A stretch of DNA of 64,000 nucleotides, from assembly GCF_026967935.1 (NCBI RefSeq), contig NZ_JAPVBL010000006.1, positions 345,441-409,440 on the forward strand, read 5' to 3'. Origin of the DNA: Modestobacter sp. VKM Ac-2982 (GTDB taxonomy: Bacteria; Actinomycetota; Actinomycetes; Mycobacteriales; Geodermatophilaceae). Within the stretch, counting starts at the first letter, position 1. The number at the start of each line of letters is the position of its first letter. The position numbers and the translations under genes were made by a program. Below the pieces are notes generated by a model. It made no database searches. It was not told the origin of the DNA and worked only from the letters and a program-made list of their open reading frames with translations. This document shows, in pieces, positions 7,975 to 16,950 of the stretch.

Positions 7975-9750
7975 GTGTCGAGCACGGAGAACACCGGAGA
8001 CCGGACCCAGCAGGCCACCGCGACCCCCGAGGAGCGCCCTGAGGGAGCGGTCGTCGAGGCGACGCCGGTCGACGAGGGGGCACTGACCGCGACCCCGGAC
8101 GCCGCTGCCCCGGAGGTCGCCCAGCCCGCCGAGAGCAGCCCCGTCGTCGACGACCCGGGGGCCGCTGTGCCCCCGCCGGCCGAGCCCCCGGCCGCCGAGC
8201 CCCTGGCCGCGGAGTCCCCGTCCGCTGTGTCCCCGGCCGCCGAGCCCCCGTCCGCTGTGTCCCCGGCCGCCGAGCCCCTGGCCGCCGAGCCCCCGTCCGC
8301 CACTCCCCCGGCCGCCACTCCCCCGGCCGCAGAGTCCCCGACTCCGGCGGGTGGTGACACCGCCTCCGTGGCCGTCACCCCCGAGGCAGGCACCCCCGCC
8401 GCCGCCGACCCCGCCGACGCAGCGGTCGCCGACCCCACCAGCGACAGCGGCACCCCCGCCGCGGCGCCCCGGCCGGCGCCCGCCGGCCCGTCCAGCGGCC
8501 ACGCGCCCGCCGACGTGCCCAGCGTCGTCCCGGCCATGCCCGTCTCCGACCCGTCTGCCTGGGGCCGGGTCGACGAGGAGGGCACGGTCTACGTGCGCAC
8601 CGCCACCGGGGAGCGCTCGGTCGGCTCCTGGCAGGCCGGCGCCCCGGCGGAGGGGCTGGCCCACTACGGCCGCCGCTTCGACGACCTGGCCACCGAGGTC
8701 ACCCTGCTCGAGGCGCGGCTGGCCGCCCACACCGGCAACCCGGGCGAGATCCGCACCAAGGCCCAGGAGCTCGCCGACTCCATCCCCCTGGCCCAGGCGG
8801 TCGGCGACCTGGACAGCCTGTCCGCCCGCGCCCGAGCGATGGTCAGCATGGCCGACACCGCCGTCGCGGCGAACCGGGCCGAGAAGGCGGCGCAGCGCGC
8901 CGTGCAGGTCCAGCGCAAGGAAGCACTCGCCGCCGAGGCCGAGCAGATCGCCGCGGACTCCACGCAGTGGAAGGCCGCCGGTGACCGGCTGAAGTCGATC
9001 GTCGAGGAGTGGAAGACGATCAAGGGCATCGACCGCAAGACCGACGAGGCGCTGTGGCAGCGCTTCGCGGCCGCGCGGGACGCCTTCGGCCGCCGTCGTG
9101 GCGCGCACTTCGCCGAGCTGGACAAGCAGCGGGGTGAGTCGCGGGCGGCCAAGAGCGAGCTGATCGCCGAGGCCGAGCGACTGTCCACCTCCACCGAGTG
9201 GGGCCCCACCAGCGCGGCGATGCGCGGGCTGATGGACCGCTGGAAGGCCGTGCCGCGGGTCGGCCGGGACACCGACGATGACCTGTGGAAGAAGTTCCGC
9301 GCCGCCCAGGACGTGTTCTTCGCCGCCCGCACCGCCAACGACCAGGCGCGCAGCAGCGACGAGCTGGCCAACCAGAAGGCCAAGGAGGAGCTGCTGGCCG
9401 AGGCGGAGAAGCTCGACCCGGCCAACAAGGGCAACCAGAACGCGCTGCGCAAGATCCAGGAGCGCTACGACGCCATCGGGCACGTGCCCCGCGGCGCCAT
9501 GCGCGACCTCGAGGACCGGATGCGCACCGTCGAGGAGAAGTTCCGCGGCGCGAGCGAGTCCTCCCGCCCCCGGGTCCAGCCGGAGAACCCGCTGCTGACC
9601 TCGATGCGGGCGGCGGTGACCAAGGCCGAGGACCAGCTGGCCAAGGCGCAGGCCGCGGGCAACGCGAAGCGAATCAGCGAGGCCGAGGCCGCCCTGGCCA
9701 CCCGCCGGGAGTGGCTGGCCGAGGCGGAGAAGGCCTCCTCCCGCCGCTGA
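7975..9750 (+). CDS. DUF349 domain protein with Ala/Pro-rich N-terminus
   Basis: The product has 591 aa in two halves. Residues of about 1-190 are Ala, Pro, Glu and Ser-rich low complexity with short tandem repeats. The remainder is mostly helical and charged, with repeated DUF349 units of the form W(K)xxGD/PTSAAMRxLMDRWKAVPRVGRDTDDDLWKKFRAAQD. DUF349 proteins are widespread in Actinobacteria and lack an agreed function; a nucleic-acid or ribosome link is only suggested. GTG at 7975 has GGGAGA about eight bases upstream, and GAGACT also lies six bases upstream. It is divergent from the LigB-like gene and followed by a 17-bp perfect hairpin. Confidence 0.85.
   Translation: MSSTENTGDRTQQATATPEERPEGAVVEATPVDEGALTATPDAAAPEVAQPAESSPVVDDPGAAVPPPAEPPAAEPLAAESPSAVSPAAEPPSAVSPAAEPLAAEPPSATPPAATPPAAESPTPAGGDTASVAVTPEAGTPAAADPADAAVADPTSDSGTPAAAPRPAPAGPSSGHAPADVPSVVPAMPVSDPSAWGRVDEEGTVYVRTATGERSVGSWQAGAPAEGLAHYGRRFDDLATEVTLLEARLAAHTGNPGEIRTKAQELADSIPLAQAVGDLDSLSARARAMVSMADTAVAANRAEKAAQRAVQVQRKEALAAEAEQIAADSTQWKAAGDRLKSIVEEWKTIKGIDRKTDEALWQRFAAARDAFGRRRGAHFAELDKQRGESRAAKSELIAEAERLSTSTEWGPTSAAMRGLMDRWKAVPRVGRDTDDDLWKKFRAAQDVFFAARTANDQARSSDELANQKAKEELLAEAEKLDPANKGNQNALRKIQERYDAIGHVPRGAMRDLEDRMRTVEEKFRGASESSRPRVQPENPLLTSMRAAVTKAEDQLAKAQAAGNAKRISEAEAALATRREWLAEAEKASSRR
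8221..8280 (+). repeat. 30-bp tandem repeat, two copies, inside the DUF349 gene
   Basis: Bases 8221-8250 and 8251-8280 are the same except for one base near the end of the second copy. They encode Pro/Ala/Ser-rich decapeptides in the disordered N-terminal region. Degenerate related units flank them. Confidence 0.85.
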
Positions 9751-9781
9751 CGCACCGCCGCCGGGTCCGCCCCGGCACGAA

Positions 9782-9820
9782 CACCGAGGGCCCGTCCGTT
9801 CACCGGACGGGCCCTCGGTG
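9782..9820. terminator. 17-bp perfect hairpin after the DUF349 gene
   Basis: The arms 9782-9798 and 9804-9820 are exact complements with a five-base loop, starting 31 bases after the stop codon. There is no U-tract. Confidence 0.7.
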
Positions 9821-9979
9821 CATTCCGGAACGGTCGTGTAGCTCCGGGGACGACGGGTAGGTCGTGGACAACAGGATGCGCCGCGCTGCATGTGTGAGTC
9901 GCAGACGCCGACGCCGCCGCACACCTCACCCAGGCGTTCAGCTCCCGCTGATCGCCGTCCTCAGGGAAGGAGCACCACC

Positions 9980-11122
9980 ATGAAGGCCATCGTCTACCGA
10001 GGCCCCAAGAACGTCGCCGTCGAGGAGGTGCCGGACGCCACGATCCAGGCGCCCACCGACGCGGTCATCCGGATCACCACCACCAACATCTGCGGGTCGG
10101 ACCTGCACATGTACGAGGGCCGCACCTCCGTGGAGGAGGGCAAGGTCCTCGGGCACGAGAACATGGGCGTCGTCGAGGCCGTCGGCGACGGCGTCGACCG
10201 GATCAAGGTCGGCGACCGGGTGTCGGTGCCGTTCAACATCGCCTGCGGCACCTGCCGCAACTGCACCGACGGCTGGACGTCGTTCTGCCTGCGCGCCAAC
10301 CCCACCGAGGGGATGGACGGCGCGGCCTACGGCTACGCCAACATGGGCCCCTACGACGGCGGACAGGCCGAGTACCTGCGCGTGCCGTGGGCGGACTTCA
10401 ACCTCCTGCACCTGCCCGAGGGCACCGAGCACGAGAACGACTTCACGATGCTCTCGGACATCTTCCCGACCGGCTGGCACGGGGTGGAGCTGTCCGGCTT
10501 CCAGGTCGGCGACCGGGTGGCGGTGTTCGGCGGTGGCCCGGTGGGGCTGATGGCCGCGCACAGCGCGATGATCCGCGGCGCCTCCGAGGTCTTCGTCGTG
10601 GACAAGGAGACCGACCGCCTGGCCCTGGCCGAGAAGTACGGCGCCACCCCGGTCGACTTCAGCGCCGGTGACCCGGTGGAGCAGCTGCTGGAGGCCACCG
10701 GCGGGCGCGGTGTCGACCGCGGCGTCGAGGCCGTCGGCTACCAGGCGCACGACTCCGACGGTGAGGAGCACCCGGAGCTCGTGCTGGACAACCTCGTCCA
10801 GGTGGTCCGGTCCACCGGCGGGATCGGTGTCGTCGGTGTCTACATGCCGCAGGACCCGGGCGCGACCAGCGACCTGGCCAAGGAGGGCCGGATCCCCTGG
10901 CAGTTCGGCACCTTCTTCACCAAGGGCCAGTCGATGGGCACCGGGCAGGCGCCGGTCAAGCGCTACAACCGGCAGCTGCGGGACCTGATCATCGACGGCA
11001 AGGCCAACCCGGGCCTGATCACCAGCCACGAACTGGGCCTGGACCAGGCCGTCGAGGGCTACCAGCGCTTCGACGACCGGGACCAGGGCTGGACCAAGGT
11101 GCTGCTCAAGCCCGGCGCCTGA
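9980..11122 (+). CDS. Zinc-dependent dehydrogenase, formaldehyde dehydrogenase-like
   Basis: This 380-aa medium-chain dehydrogenase has catalytic zinc ligands Cys38 (ICGSD) and His59-Glu60 (GHE), structural zinc cysteines at 89, 92, 95 and 103, and a Rossmann motif GGGPVG at 184-189. Overall layout, including the long segment GAAYGYANMGPYDGGQAEY, matches glutathione-independent formaldehyde dehydrogenases, which oxidise formaldehyde or small alcohols with NAD. Substrate is not proven. ATG at 9980 has GGAAGGAG about seven bases upstream. It stands alone between two strong hairpins, so it is probably monocistronic. Confidence 0.88.
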   Translation: MKAIVYRGPKNVAVEEVPDATIQAPTDAVIRITTTNICGSDLHMYEGRTSVEEGKVLGHENMGVVEAVGDGVDRIKVGDRVSVPFNIACGTCRNCTDGWTSFCLRANPTEGMDGAAYGYANMGPYDGGQAEYLRVPWADFNLLHLPEGTEHENDFTMLSDIFPTGWHGVELSGFQVGDRVAVFGGGPVGLMAAHSAMIRGASEVFVVDKETDRLALAEKYGATPVDFSAGDPVEQLLEATGGRGVDRGVEAVGYQAHDSDGEEHPELVLDNLVQVVRSTGGIGVVGVYMPQDPGATSDLAKEGRIPWQFGTFFTKGQSMGTGQAPVKRYNRQLRDLIIDGKANPGLITSHELGLDQAVEGYQRFDDRDQGWTKVLLKPGA

Positions 11123-11148
11123 CGGCCCCACCTCGCTCACCCAGGCAC

Positions 11149-11198
11149 AGGAAGCTCTGCACCCGGTTTTCCGCGCGTTACCGGGTGCAGAGCTTCCT
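11149..11198. terminator. 19-bp perfect hairpin between the dehydrogenase and miaB
   Basis: The arms 11149-11167 and 11180-11198 are fully complementary with a 12-base loop. It lies between two converging genes and can act in both directions. Confidence 0.75.
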
Positions 11199-11223
11199 TT
11201 GCCTCGTGGGGACGGCGACGCGG

Positions 11224-12696
11224 TCAGCCGCAGGCGGGCGTCGCGGCCGGGAGGGGAGCCGGCGTGCCGATGCGCGGCATGCCGAGCAGCACGCCCGGCG
11301 TCGTCGGCCGGGTGCCCGCCTCGACCGCATCGCCGGCGCGGGTCCGTCGGTGCGACAGCAGCGCGCCGTCGGCGACCAGGAAGTGCGGCTTCGCGGCGGT
11401 CACGACGGTCTCCACGACGTCCCCGGCCCGGATGCCGTCGGCGGCGGTGAAGTGCACCAACCGGCCGTCGCGGGCCCGGCCGGAGAGCCGGCCGCGGGCG
11501 GCGTCCTTGCTGCCCTCCCCCGCGGCGACCAGCAGCTCGACCGGCCGGCCGACGAGCGCCCGGTTCTCGGCCCAGCTGATCTCCTCCTGCAGCGCGGTCA
11601 GCCGCAGGTAGCGCTCCTGGACGACGTCCTTGGGCAGCTGCCCGTCCATCTCCGCGGCCGGGGTGCCCGGGCGCTTGGAGTACTGGAAGGTGAAGGCGCT
11701 GGCGAAGCGGGCCTGCCGGACGACGTCGAGGGTCTGCTGGAAGTCCGCCTCGGTCTCGCCCGGGAAGCCGACGATGATGTCGGTGGTGATCGCGGCGTCG
11801 GGCATCGCGGCCCGCACCCGGTCGATGATCCCGAGGTAGCGGTCCTGCCGGTAGCCGCGGCGCATCCGGCGCAGCACGTCGTCCGACCCGCTCTGCAGCG
11901 GCATGTGCAGCTGGTGGCAGACCGCAGAGGTCTCCGCCATCGCCGTGATCACGTCGTCGGTGAACTCCCGGGGGTGCGGGCTGGTGAAGCGGATGCGCTC
12001 CAGCCCCTCGATCCGCCCGGCGGCGCGCAGCAGGTCGGCGAAGGCGCCCCGCTCGCGGAACTCCACGCCGTAGGCGTTCACGTTCTGCCCGAGCAGGGTC
12101 ACCTCGAGCACGCCCTGGTCGACCAGCGCCTGCACCTCGGCCAGGATCTCGCCGGGACGGCGGTCCTTCTCCTTGCCGCGCAGCGCCGGGACGATGCAGA
12201 ACGTGCAGGTGTTGTTGCACCCGACGCTGATCGACACCCAGCCGGAGTACGCGGAGTCCCGCTTGGCCGGCAGCGTGGAGGGGAAGACCTCCAGCGACTC
12301 GACGATCTCCACCTGGGCCTCGGCGTTGTGCCGGGCCCGCTCCAGCAGCACCGGCAGCGACCCGACGTTGTGGGTGCCGAAGACGACGTCGACCCAGGGC
12401 GCGCGCTTGACGATCTCACCGCGGTCCTTCTGCGCCAGGCAGCCACCGACGGCGATCTGCATGCCGGGGTGGGCGTCCTTGACCGGGCGCAGGTGACCCA
12501 GGTTGCCGTAGAGCCGGTTGTCGGCGTTCTCCCGGACGGCGCAGGTGTTGAGCACGACGACGTCGGCGTCGGTGCCCTCGGGAGCTGCCGAGTACCCGGC
12601 CGACTCGAGCAGCCCGGAGAGCCGCTCGGAGTCGTGCACGTTCATCTGACAGCCGTAGGTGCGCACGAGGTAGGTCTTGCCGTTCACCACCCGCAT
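11224..12696 (-). CDS. miaB: tRNA-2-methylthio-N6-dimethylallyladenosine synthase
   Basis: MiaB is a radical-SAM methylthiotransferase that adds a methylthio group to position 2 of i6A37 in tRNA, acting after MiaA. The 490-aa protein has the N-terminal cluster cysteines at 16, 52 and 86, and the radical-[11 protein letters not shown] motif at 160-167, then a TRAM region. The C-terminus carries a proline-rich tail of about 25 residues. ATG at 12696 is chosen because the family starts near [19 protein letters not shown]; no clear ribosome site is seen. It is divergent from gluA. Confidence 0.96.
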   Translation of the reverse strand: MRVVNGKTYLVRTYGCQMNVHDSERLSGLLESAGYSAAPEGTDADVVVLNTCAVRENADNRLYGNLGHLRPVKDAHPGMQIAVGGCLAQKDRGEIVKRAPWVDVVFGTHNVGSLPVLLERARHNAEAQVEIVESLEVFPSTLPAKRDSAYSGWVSISVGCNNTCTFCIVPALRGKEKDRRPGEILAEVQALVDQGVLEVTLLGQNVNAYGVEFRERGAFADLLRAAGRIEGLERIRFTSPHPREFTDDVITAMAETSAVCHQLHMPLQSGSDDVLRRMRRGYRQDRYLGIIDRVRAAMPDAAITTDIIVGFPGETEADFQQTLDVVRQARFASAFTFQYSKRPGTPAAEMDGQLPKDVVQERYLRLTALQEEISWAENRALVGRPVELLVAAGEGSKDAARGRLSGRARDGRLVHFTAADGIRAGDVVETVVTAAKPHFLVADGALLSHRRTRAGDAVEAGTRPTTPGVLLGMPRIGTPAPLPAATPACG

Positions 12697-12804
12697 CGTA
12701 CGGAGGTGCACGCAGCACCCGGCGCCCGCAGCCAGGTCCTGCGCTCGTCCAACTCCGGAAGGTGACCGGTACGACCCCCTCCGGGTGAACTCGGGGCCCA
12801 TTCG

Positions 12805-12837
12805 CAGCTTCGTTACAGCTTCGTGATGCCTTCGCGA
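12805..12837 (+). promoter_or_regulatory. Three 11-bp direct repeats upstream of gluA (GlnR/OmpR-type site?)
   Basis: Three consecutive 11-mers share the core CTTCG: CAGCTTCGTTA, CAGCTTCGTGA and TGCCTTCGCGA. Read with six-base spacers they give GTTAC, GTGAT and GCGAC, similar to the gTnAC-n6-GaAAC layout of actinobacterial GlnR boxes. They lie about 37-69 bases before the expected start of transcription. The repeat is seen; the regulator is inferred. Confidence 0.45.
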
Positions 12838-12859
12838 CGTCACTGGGGCGGGAGGCACC

Positions 12860-12865
12860 TAGGGT
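12860..12865 (+). promoter_or_regulatory. -10 box TAGGGT of the gluABCD operon
   Basis: TAGGGT ends eight bases before the gluA GTG, and no ribosome site lies in the short gap, which suggests a leaderless transcript. Confidence 0.5.
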
Positions 12866-12873
12866 CACCCGCT

Positions 12874-13629
12874 GTGACCGAACGTCCGACCGGAGAGCCT
12901 CTCGTCCGCATGTCCGGCGTCGACAAGTGGTTCGGCGAACTGCACGTCCTGCAGGACATCGACCTGTCGATCGATCGCGGCGAGGTGGTCGTCGTCATCG
13001 GGCCGTCCGGCTCGGGCAAGTCGACGCTGTGCCGCACGATCAACCGTCTCGAGTCGATCGAGAACGGCGAGATCACCATCGACGGGCAGAAGCTGCCCGC
13101 CGAGGGCAAGGAGCTGGCCAAGCTGCGCGCCGACGTGGGCATGGTGTTCCAGAGCTTCAACCTCTTCGCGCACAAGTCGGTGCTGGAGAACGTCACGATG
13201 GGCCCGATCAAGGTCCGCAAGCAGTCCAAGGCCGACGCCGAGAAGCGGGCCCGCGAGCTGCTGGACCGGGTCGGCGTCGGGGCCCAGGCCGACAAGGTGC
13301 CCGCCCAGCTCTCCGGTGGCCAGCAGCAGCGCGTGGCGATCGCCCGCGCGCTGGCCATGGACCCGAAGGTGATGCTCTTCGACGAGCCCACCTCGGCGCT
13401 CGACCCGGAGATGATCAACGAGGTCCTCGAGGTGATGGTCGGCCTGGCCCGGGACGGCATGACGATGGTCGTGGTCACCCACGAGATGGGCTTCGCCCGC
13501 AAGGCGGCCAACCGCGTCGTGTTCATGGACGGCGGCCGCATCGTCGAGTCCGCCACCCCCGAGGAGTTCTTCACCAACCCGAGCTCCGACCGGGCCAAGG
13601 ACTTCCTCTCCAAGATCTTGAACCACTGA
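12874..13629 (+). CDS. gluA: Glutamate ABC transporter, ATP-binding protein
   Basis: The 251-aa ATPase of a polar amino acid importer has Walker [10 protein letters not shown] at 43-51, the Q-loop MVFQSFNLF, the signature LSGGQQQR near 146, Walker B with [10 protein letters not shown], and the switch His in VVTHEMGFA. The order gluA-gluB-gluC-gluD (ATPase, binding protein, two permeases) is that of the corynebacterial glutamate uptake operon. GTG at 12874 follows a TAGGGT box by eight bases. Specificity for glutamate is inferred from operon order and family resemblance. Confidence 0.92.
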   Translation: MTERPTGEPLVRMSGVDKWFGELHVLQDIDLSIDRGEVVVVIGPSGSGKSTLCRTINRLESIENGEITIDGQKLPAEGKELAKLRADVGMVFQSFNLFAHKSVLENVTMGPIKVRKQSKADAEKRARELLDRVGVGAQADKVPAQLSGGQQQRVAIARALAMDPKVMLFDEPTSALDPEMINEVLEVMVGLARDGMTMVVVTHEMGFARKAANRVVFMDGGRIVESATPEEFFTNPSSDRAKDFLSKILNH

Positions 13630-13658
13630 CCACCCGCACATCCACGAGAGGACCCTCC

Positions 13659-14549
13659 ATGCGCATCACCCGCTACGCCGCCGCCATCGCGGCCACCGGC
13701 GTCGTCCTGGCCGGCTGTTCCAGCGACGCCGGCGAGACCACCGAGGACGCCGCCGGTGGCGGCGCCGAGGTCGCCGACGACGTCTCCTTCGACGAGGGCA
13801 CGACGATGGCCGAGCTCGCGGAGTCCGGGACGATCACCGTCGGCACGAAGTTCGACCAGCCCGGGTTCGGCCTGGCCGGGCCCGACGGCGTCCCCGAGGG
13901 CTTCGACGTCGAGATGGCCGAGCTGATCGCCGCCGAGCTGGGCATCGCCACCGACGACATCGAGTGGGTGGAGACGGTCTCGGCCAACCGCGAGTCGTTC
14001 ATCCAGAACGAGGACGTCGACATGGTGGTGGCCACCTACACGATCAACGACTCGCGCAAGGAGCTCATCGACTTCGCCGGCCCGTACTACGAGGCCGGCC
14101 AGGACATCATGGTCGCCGCCGGCAACCCGCTCGGCATCGAAGGCCCGGACGACCTCGCCGGGCTCAACGTCTGCTCGGTCGAGGGCTCGACGCCGGCGGA
14201 GGAGATCCGCACGAACTACCCCGAGGCGACGCTGACGCTCTTCGACGTCTACTCCAAGTGCGCCGATGCGCTGCGCAACGGTCAGGTCGACGCGGTCACG
14301 ACCGACAACGTCATCCTCACCGGCCTGGTCGCCGGCGCGCCCGACGAGTTCGAGCTGGTGGGCAACCCGTTCACCGAGGAGCCCTACGGCATCGGCATCA
14401 CCAAGGGCGACGACGAGTTCCGCAGCTTCATCAACGACACCCTCGAGGCGTCCTTCGAGGACGGCTCGTGGGCCGAGGCCTGGGACCGCACCGCCGGCGC
14501 CATCACCGGCACGGACGCTCCCGAGCCGCCCTCGGTCGACCGTTACTGA
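13659..14549 (+). CDS. gluB: Glutamate-binding lipoprotein of the ABC transporter
   Basis: This 296-aa periplasmic-binding-protein family 3 member has a lipoprotein signal with lipobox LAGC, so Cys20 would be acylated and the protein anchored outside the membrane. After an acidic linker of about 30 residues, TITVGTKFDQPGFG begins the SBP_bac_3 fold. GFDVEMAELIAAELG and the GQVDAVTTDN segment are typical amino-acid-binding blocks. It starts 29 bases after gluA with GAGAGG upstream. A large stem-loop in the 81-base gap after it may protect its mRNA or limit read-through to the permeases. Confidence 0.92.
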   Translation: MRITRYAAAIAATGVVLAGCSSDAGETTEDAAGGGAEVADDVSFDEGTTMAELAESGTITVGTKFDQPGFGLAGPDGVPEGFDVEMAELIAAELGIATDDIEWVETVSANRESFIQNEDVDMVVATYTINDSRKELIDFAGPYYEAGQDIMVAAGNPLGIEGPDDLAGLNVCSVEGSTPAEEIRTNYPEATLTLFDVYSKCADALRNGQVDAVTTDNVILTGLVAGAPDEFELVGNPFTEEPYGIGITKGDDEFRSFINDTLEASFEDGSWAEAWDRTAGAITGTDAPEPPSVDRY

Positions 14550-14562
14550 CCCTGCTGACCCC

Positions 14563-14608
14563 GGCGAGGCGCCGGCGGCGGGTCGACCCCGCTCGCCGGC
14601 ACCTCGCC
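14563..14608 (+). promoter_or_regulatory. Intercistronic stem-loop between gluB and gluC
   Basis: The arms 14563-14582 and 14589-14608 pair in two runs of seven with one C-A mismatch between them, then a wobble and a short distal part, around a TCGACC loop. Similar hairpins behind binding-protein genes are known to raise binding protein over permease expression; that role is inferred here. Confidence 0.5.
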
Positions 14609-14630
14609 GCCGCTCGCCCTGAGAGGAGGC

Positions 14631-15281
14631 GTGGTGCAGTTCCTGATCGACAACTTCGACCTGTTCTGGGACGCCTTCCTCACGACGCTGAGCCTGTCCT
14701 TGCTCGCCTGCCTGGTGGCCCTGGTCCTCGGCACCCTGCTGGCCGCGATGCGGGTCAGCCCGATCGCTCCGCTGCGCGGGCTGGCCACGTTCTACGTGGA
14801 GACCTTCCGCAACACCCCGCTCACGGTGGTCTTCTTCTTCATGATCTTCGGGCTGCCGCAGATCGACTTCGTGATCGGCTTCTTCACGGGTGCGGTGCTC
14901 TCGGTCGGGCTCTACACCGCTGCTTTCGTGTGCGAGGCGCTGCGCTCGGGGATCAACTCCGTCTCGCCCGGCCAGGCCGAGGCGGCCCGCGCCCTGGGCC
15001 TGACCTTCGGTCAGTCACTGCGCGAGGTGGTCCTCCCCCAGGCGTTCCGCACCGTCGTCCCGCCGTTGGGCAACGTGCTGATCGCGATGGTGAAGAACAC
15101 CTCGATCGCGGCCGGCTTCTCGGTGAGCGAACTGAGCTCCCTGCTCCCACGGTTGGTCAACGCCAGCGCCGGTGACCTGACAGCCATCCTCGTCGGGGTC
15201 GTGGTGGGCTACATGATCATCACGCTGCCGTCGGCGCTGGCCGTGCACCGCATCGAACGACGGGTCGCGATCCTCCGATGA
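14631..15281 (+). CDS. gluC: Glutamate ABC transporter permease
   Basis: This 216-aa inner-membrane permease of the HisM/His-Glu-Gln family has about five helices and the EAA loop EAARALGLTFGQSLREVVLPQA facing the ATPase. Two adjacent GTG codons at 14631 and 14634 follow AGAGGAGG; the second has slightly better spacing. Its stop overlaps the gluD start in an ATGA, so the two permeases are probably made in equal amounts. Confidence 0.92.
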   Translation: MVQFLIDNFDLFWDAFLTTLSLSLLACLVALVLGTLLAAMRVSPIAPLRGLATFYVETFRNTPLTVVFFFMIFGLPQIDFVIGFFTGAVLSVGLYTAAFVCEALRSGINSVSPGQAEAARALGLTFGQSLREVVLPQAFRTVVPPLGNVLIAMVKNTSIAAGFSVSELSSLLPRLVNASAGDLTAILVGVVVGYMIITLPSALAVHRIERRVAILR

Positions 15282-16159
15282 CCACACCAGTGCTCTTCGA
15301 CGTCCAGGGGCCCCGCGCCCGCGCCCGCGCCCGGGTCGGCAGCGCGATCGGTGCAGTGCTCGTCCTCGCCATCATCGTCTTCGTCCTGCTCCGGCTGGGT
15401 GGGAACGGCCAGCTGGAGCCAGAGCGCTGGGCGATCCTGTTCGACCCCGCCAGCGGGGTCCCGCAGGCGCTGGGCCGCGCCCTGGTGCGCACCCTGCAGG
15501 TCGCGGCGGTCGCCATGGTCCTCGCCACGCTGCTGGGGCTGCTGCTGGCGGTGGGGCGGTTGTCCGACCACCGCTGGGTCCGCGTCCCGGTGTCCGCGGT
15601 CATCGAGTTCTTCCGTGCGATCCCGCTGCTGGTCGTGATCTTCGCGCTGTACTTCGTCCTCCCGAAGTACGGCGTGCGGCTGAGCACGTTCACCGCGCTG
15701 ACCGGCGGCCTCGTCCTCTACAACATGGCCGTGCTGGCCGAGATCTTCCGGGCCGGCATCCTGTCCATCGACAAGGGTCAGCGTGAGGCGGGCTTCGGCC
15801 TGGGGCTGCGCAAGTCGCAGGTCATGACCTTGATTCTGTTGCCGCAGGCGACCCGGCGGATGCTCCCCGTGCTGGTCGCCCAGCTCGTGGTGCTGCTGAA
15901 GGACACGTCGCTGGGCTTCATCATCAGCTACCTGGAGCTGCTCCGGCAGGCGCGCGGGCTCGTCGAGTACTTCAACTCCCTCTTCGGCGACCGGTACACC
16001 TTCCAGCTCTACGTGGCGGCCGGGCTGATCTACATCCTGATCAACGTGCTGCTCTCCATGCTGGCGCGGTACACCGAGCGCCGTACCAACCGCGCCGGCC
16101 GCAAGGCAGTGACCGCTGAGCCGGCCGACCAGATGGGTGCCGGCGCCGGCGCCCCCTGA
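15278..16159 (+). CDS. gluD: Glutamate ABC transporter permease
   Basis: This 293-aa second permease is longer than GluC at both ends. A hydrophilic, Arg-rich N-terminus precedes the first helix, and the EAA loop QREAGFGLGLRKSQVMTLILLPQA lies near the middle. The C-terminal tail of about 35 residues is charged. It overlaps gluC by four bases and ends 35 bases before a strong hairpin that closes the operon. Confidence 0.92.
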   Translation: MTTPVLFDVQGPRARARARVGSAIGAVLVLAIIVFVLLRLGGNGQLEPERWAILFDPASGVPQALGRALVRTLQVAAVAMVLATLLGLLLAVGRLSDHRWVRVPVSAVIEFFRAIPLLVVIFALYFVLPKYGVRLSTFTALTGGLVLYNMAVLAEIFRAGILSIDKGQREAGFGLGLRKSQVMTLILLPQATRRMLPVLVAQLVVLLKDTSLGFIISYLELLRQARGLVEYFNSLFGDRYTFQLYVAAGLIYILINVLLSMLARYTERRTNRAGRKAVTAEPADQMGAGAGAP

Positions 16160-16194
16160 GCGAGGCACCACGACGAGGACCCGCGTGGTCCGCA

Positions 16195-16232
16195 CTCGGC
16201 CCCGGCATCCACCCCTGGATGCCGGGGCCGAG
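16195..16232 (+). terminator. 17-bp perfect hairpin closing gluABCD
   Basis: The arms 16195-16211 and 16216-16232 are exact complements with a CCCC loop, 35 bases after the gluD stop. Confidence 0.75.
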
Positions 16233-16419
16233 CGCGTGAGGCACCCACGGCACCGGGCCCGCGCTCGCCTCGGTTCCCGGCTCTGTGCGGGCCCCACCCG
16301 CCCGCGTCGCCACATCCGACCCAGGGCCCTCGGCTGCCTGGTCGACTGCCGGAGTCCGGGGCGGGACTTGGCACTTTCAGCCGGTGACGGAGGCGACGCT
16401 CCCTGCCGAGAGTGAGGGT

Positions 16420-16833
16420 GTGACCTCGACTGCCGCCGCTCCGCGCCACATGCACCTGGATCTCGACGAGGACGACGACCTGGCCACCACCACCCAGATC
16501 TTCGTGAGCAAGCTGCGGGCCAGTGCAGCCGGGTTCGCTGCCGCCGCCGGTGCTCACTCGGCCATCGTCCGGGAGGCCGTGCCGCCGGCCCGGCACCGGC
16601 GTTCGCGCTGCCGGGTGGTGCTGCTCTACCCCGGTGGCCAGGAGTCCGACGTGACCTTCCTCGGCCCGGTGAGCTCCTCGGCCAGCCCGAAGGAGATCGC
16701 CATGTCCCAGTTCGACACCTCGATCCAGCTGTGGCTGGGTGCCGGCCAGGAGCGCAGCCGGCGCTGGCTGGTGCCGGACGAGGAGGCCGCGGGTGGCGTG
16801 GCCGTCGACGTGACCGCCTGGCTCGACCGCTGA
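16420..16833 (+). CDS. Hypothetical protein
   Basis: The product has about 137 aa. It begins with a short acidic stretch (LDLDEDDDLATT), then a mixed segment rich in Ala and Arg, and ends with VDVTAWLDR. No signal peptide, membrane segment or family motif is recognisable. Codon use fits its neighbours. GTG at 16420 has a purine-rich GAGAGTGAGG just upstream; another in-frame GTG at 16384 would add 12 residues. It stands between the glu operon hairpin and another hairpin, so it is probably transcribed alone. Function unknown. Confidence 0.6.
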   Translation: MTSTAAAPRHMHLDLDEDDDLATTTQIFVSKLRASAAGFAAAAGAHSAIVREAVPPARHRRSRCRVVLLYPGGQESDVTFLGPVSSSASPKEIAMSQFDTSIQLWLGAGQERSRRWLVPDEEAAGGVAVDVTAWLDR

Positions 16834-16856
16834 CCTCCTGACCGTCACCCGCACCC

Positions 16857-16894
16857 GGGTGAGCCGGCCCACCGGCGCCGGGCCGGTCTCACCC
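16857..16894. terminator. Hairpin after the hypothetical gene
   Basis: Two seven-base pairings (16857-16870 with 16880-16894) separated by a single bulged T, 24 bases after the stop. Confidence 0.5.
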
Positions 16895-16950
16895 GCTGCA
16901 CCGCCACGTCCTGGGCGACACGGGTGCACGTTCGCGTGGTCCACTGCCCC

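Noticed and set aside
16285..16419. Longer N-terminus for the hypothetical gene at 16420
   Set aside because: The added residues are Arg/Pro-rich, not supported by a ribosome site, and start soon after the glu operon terminator.
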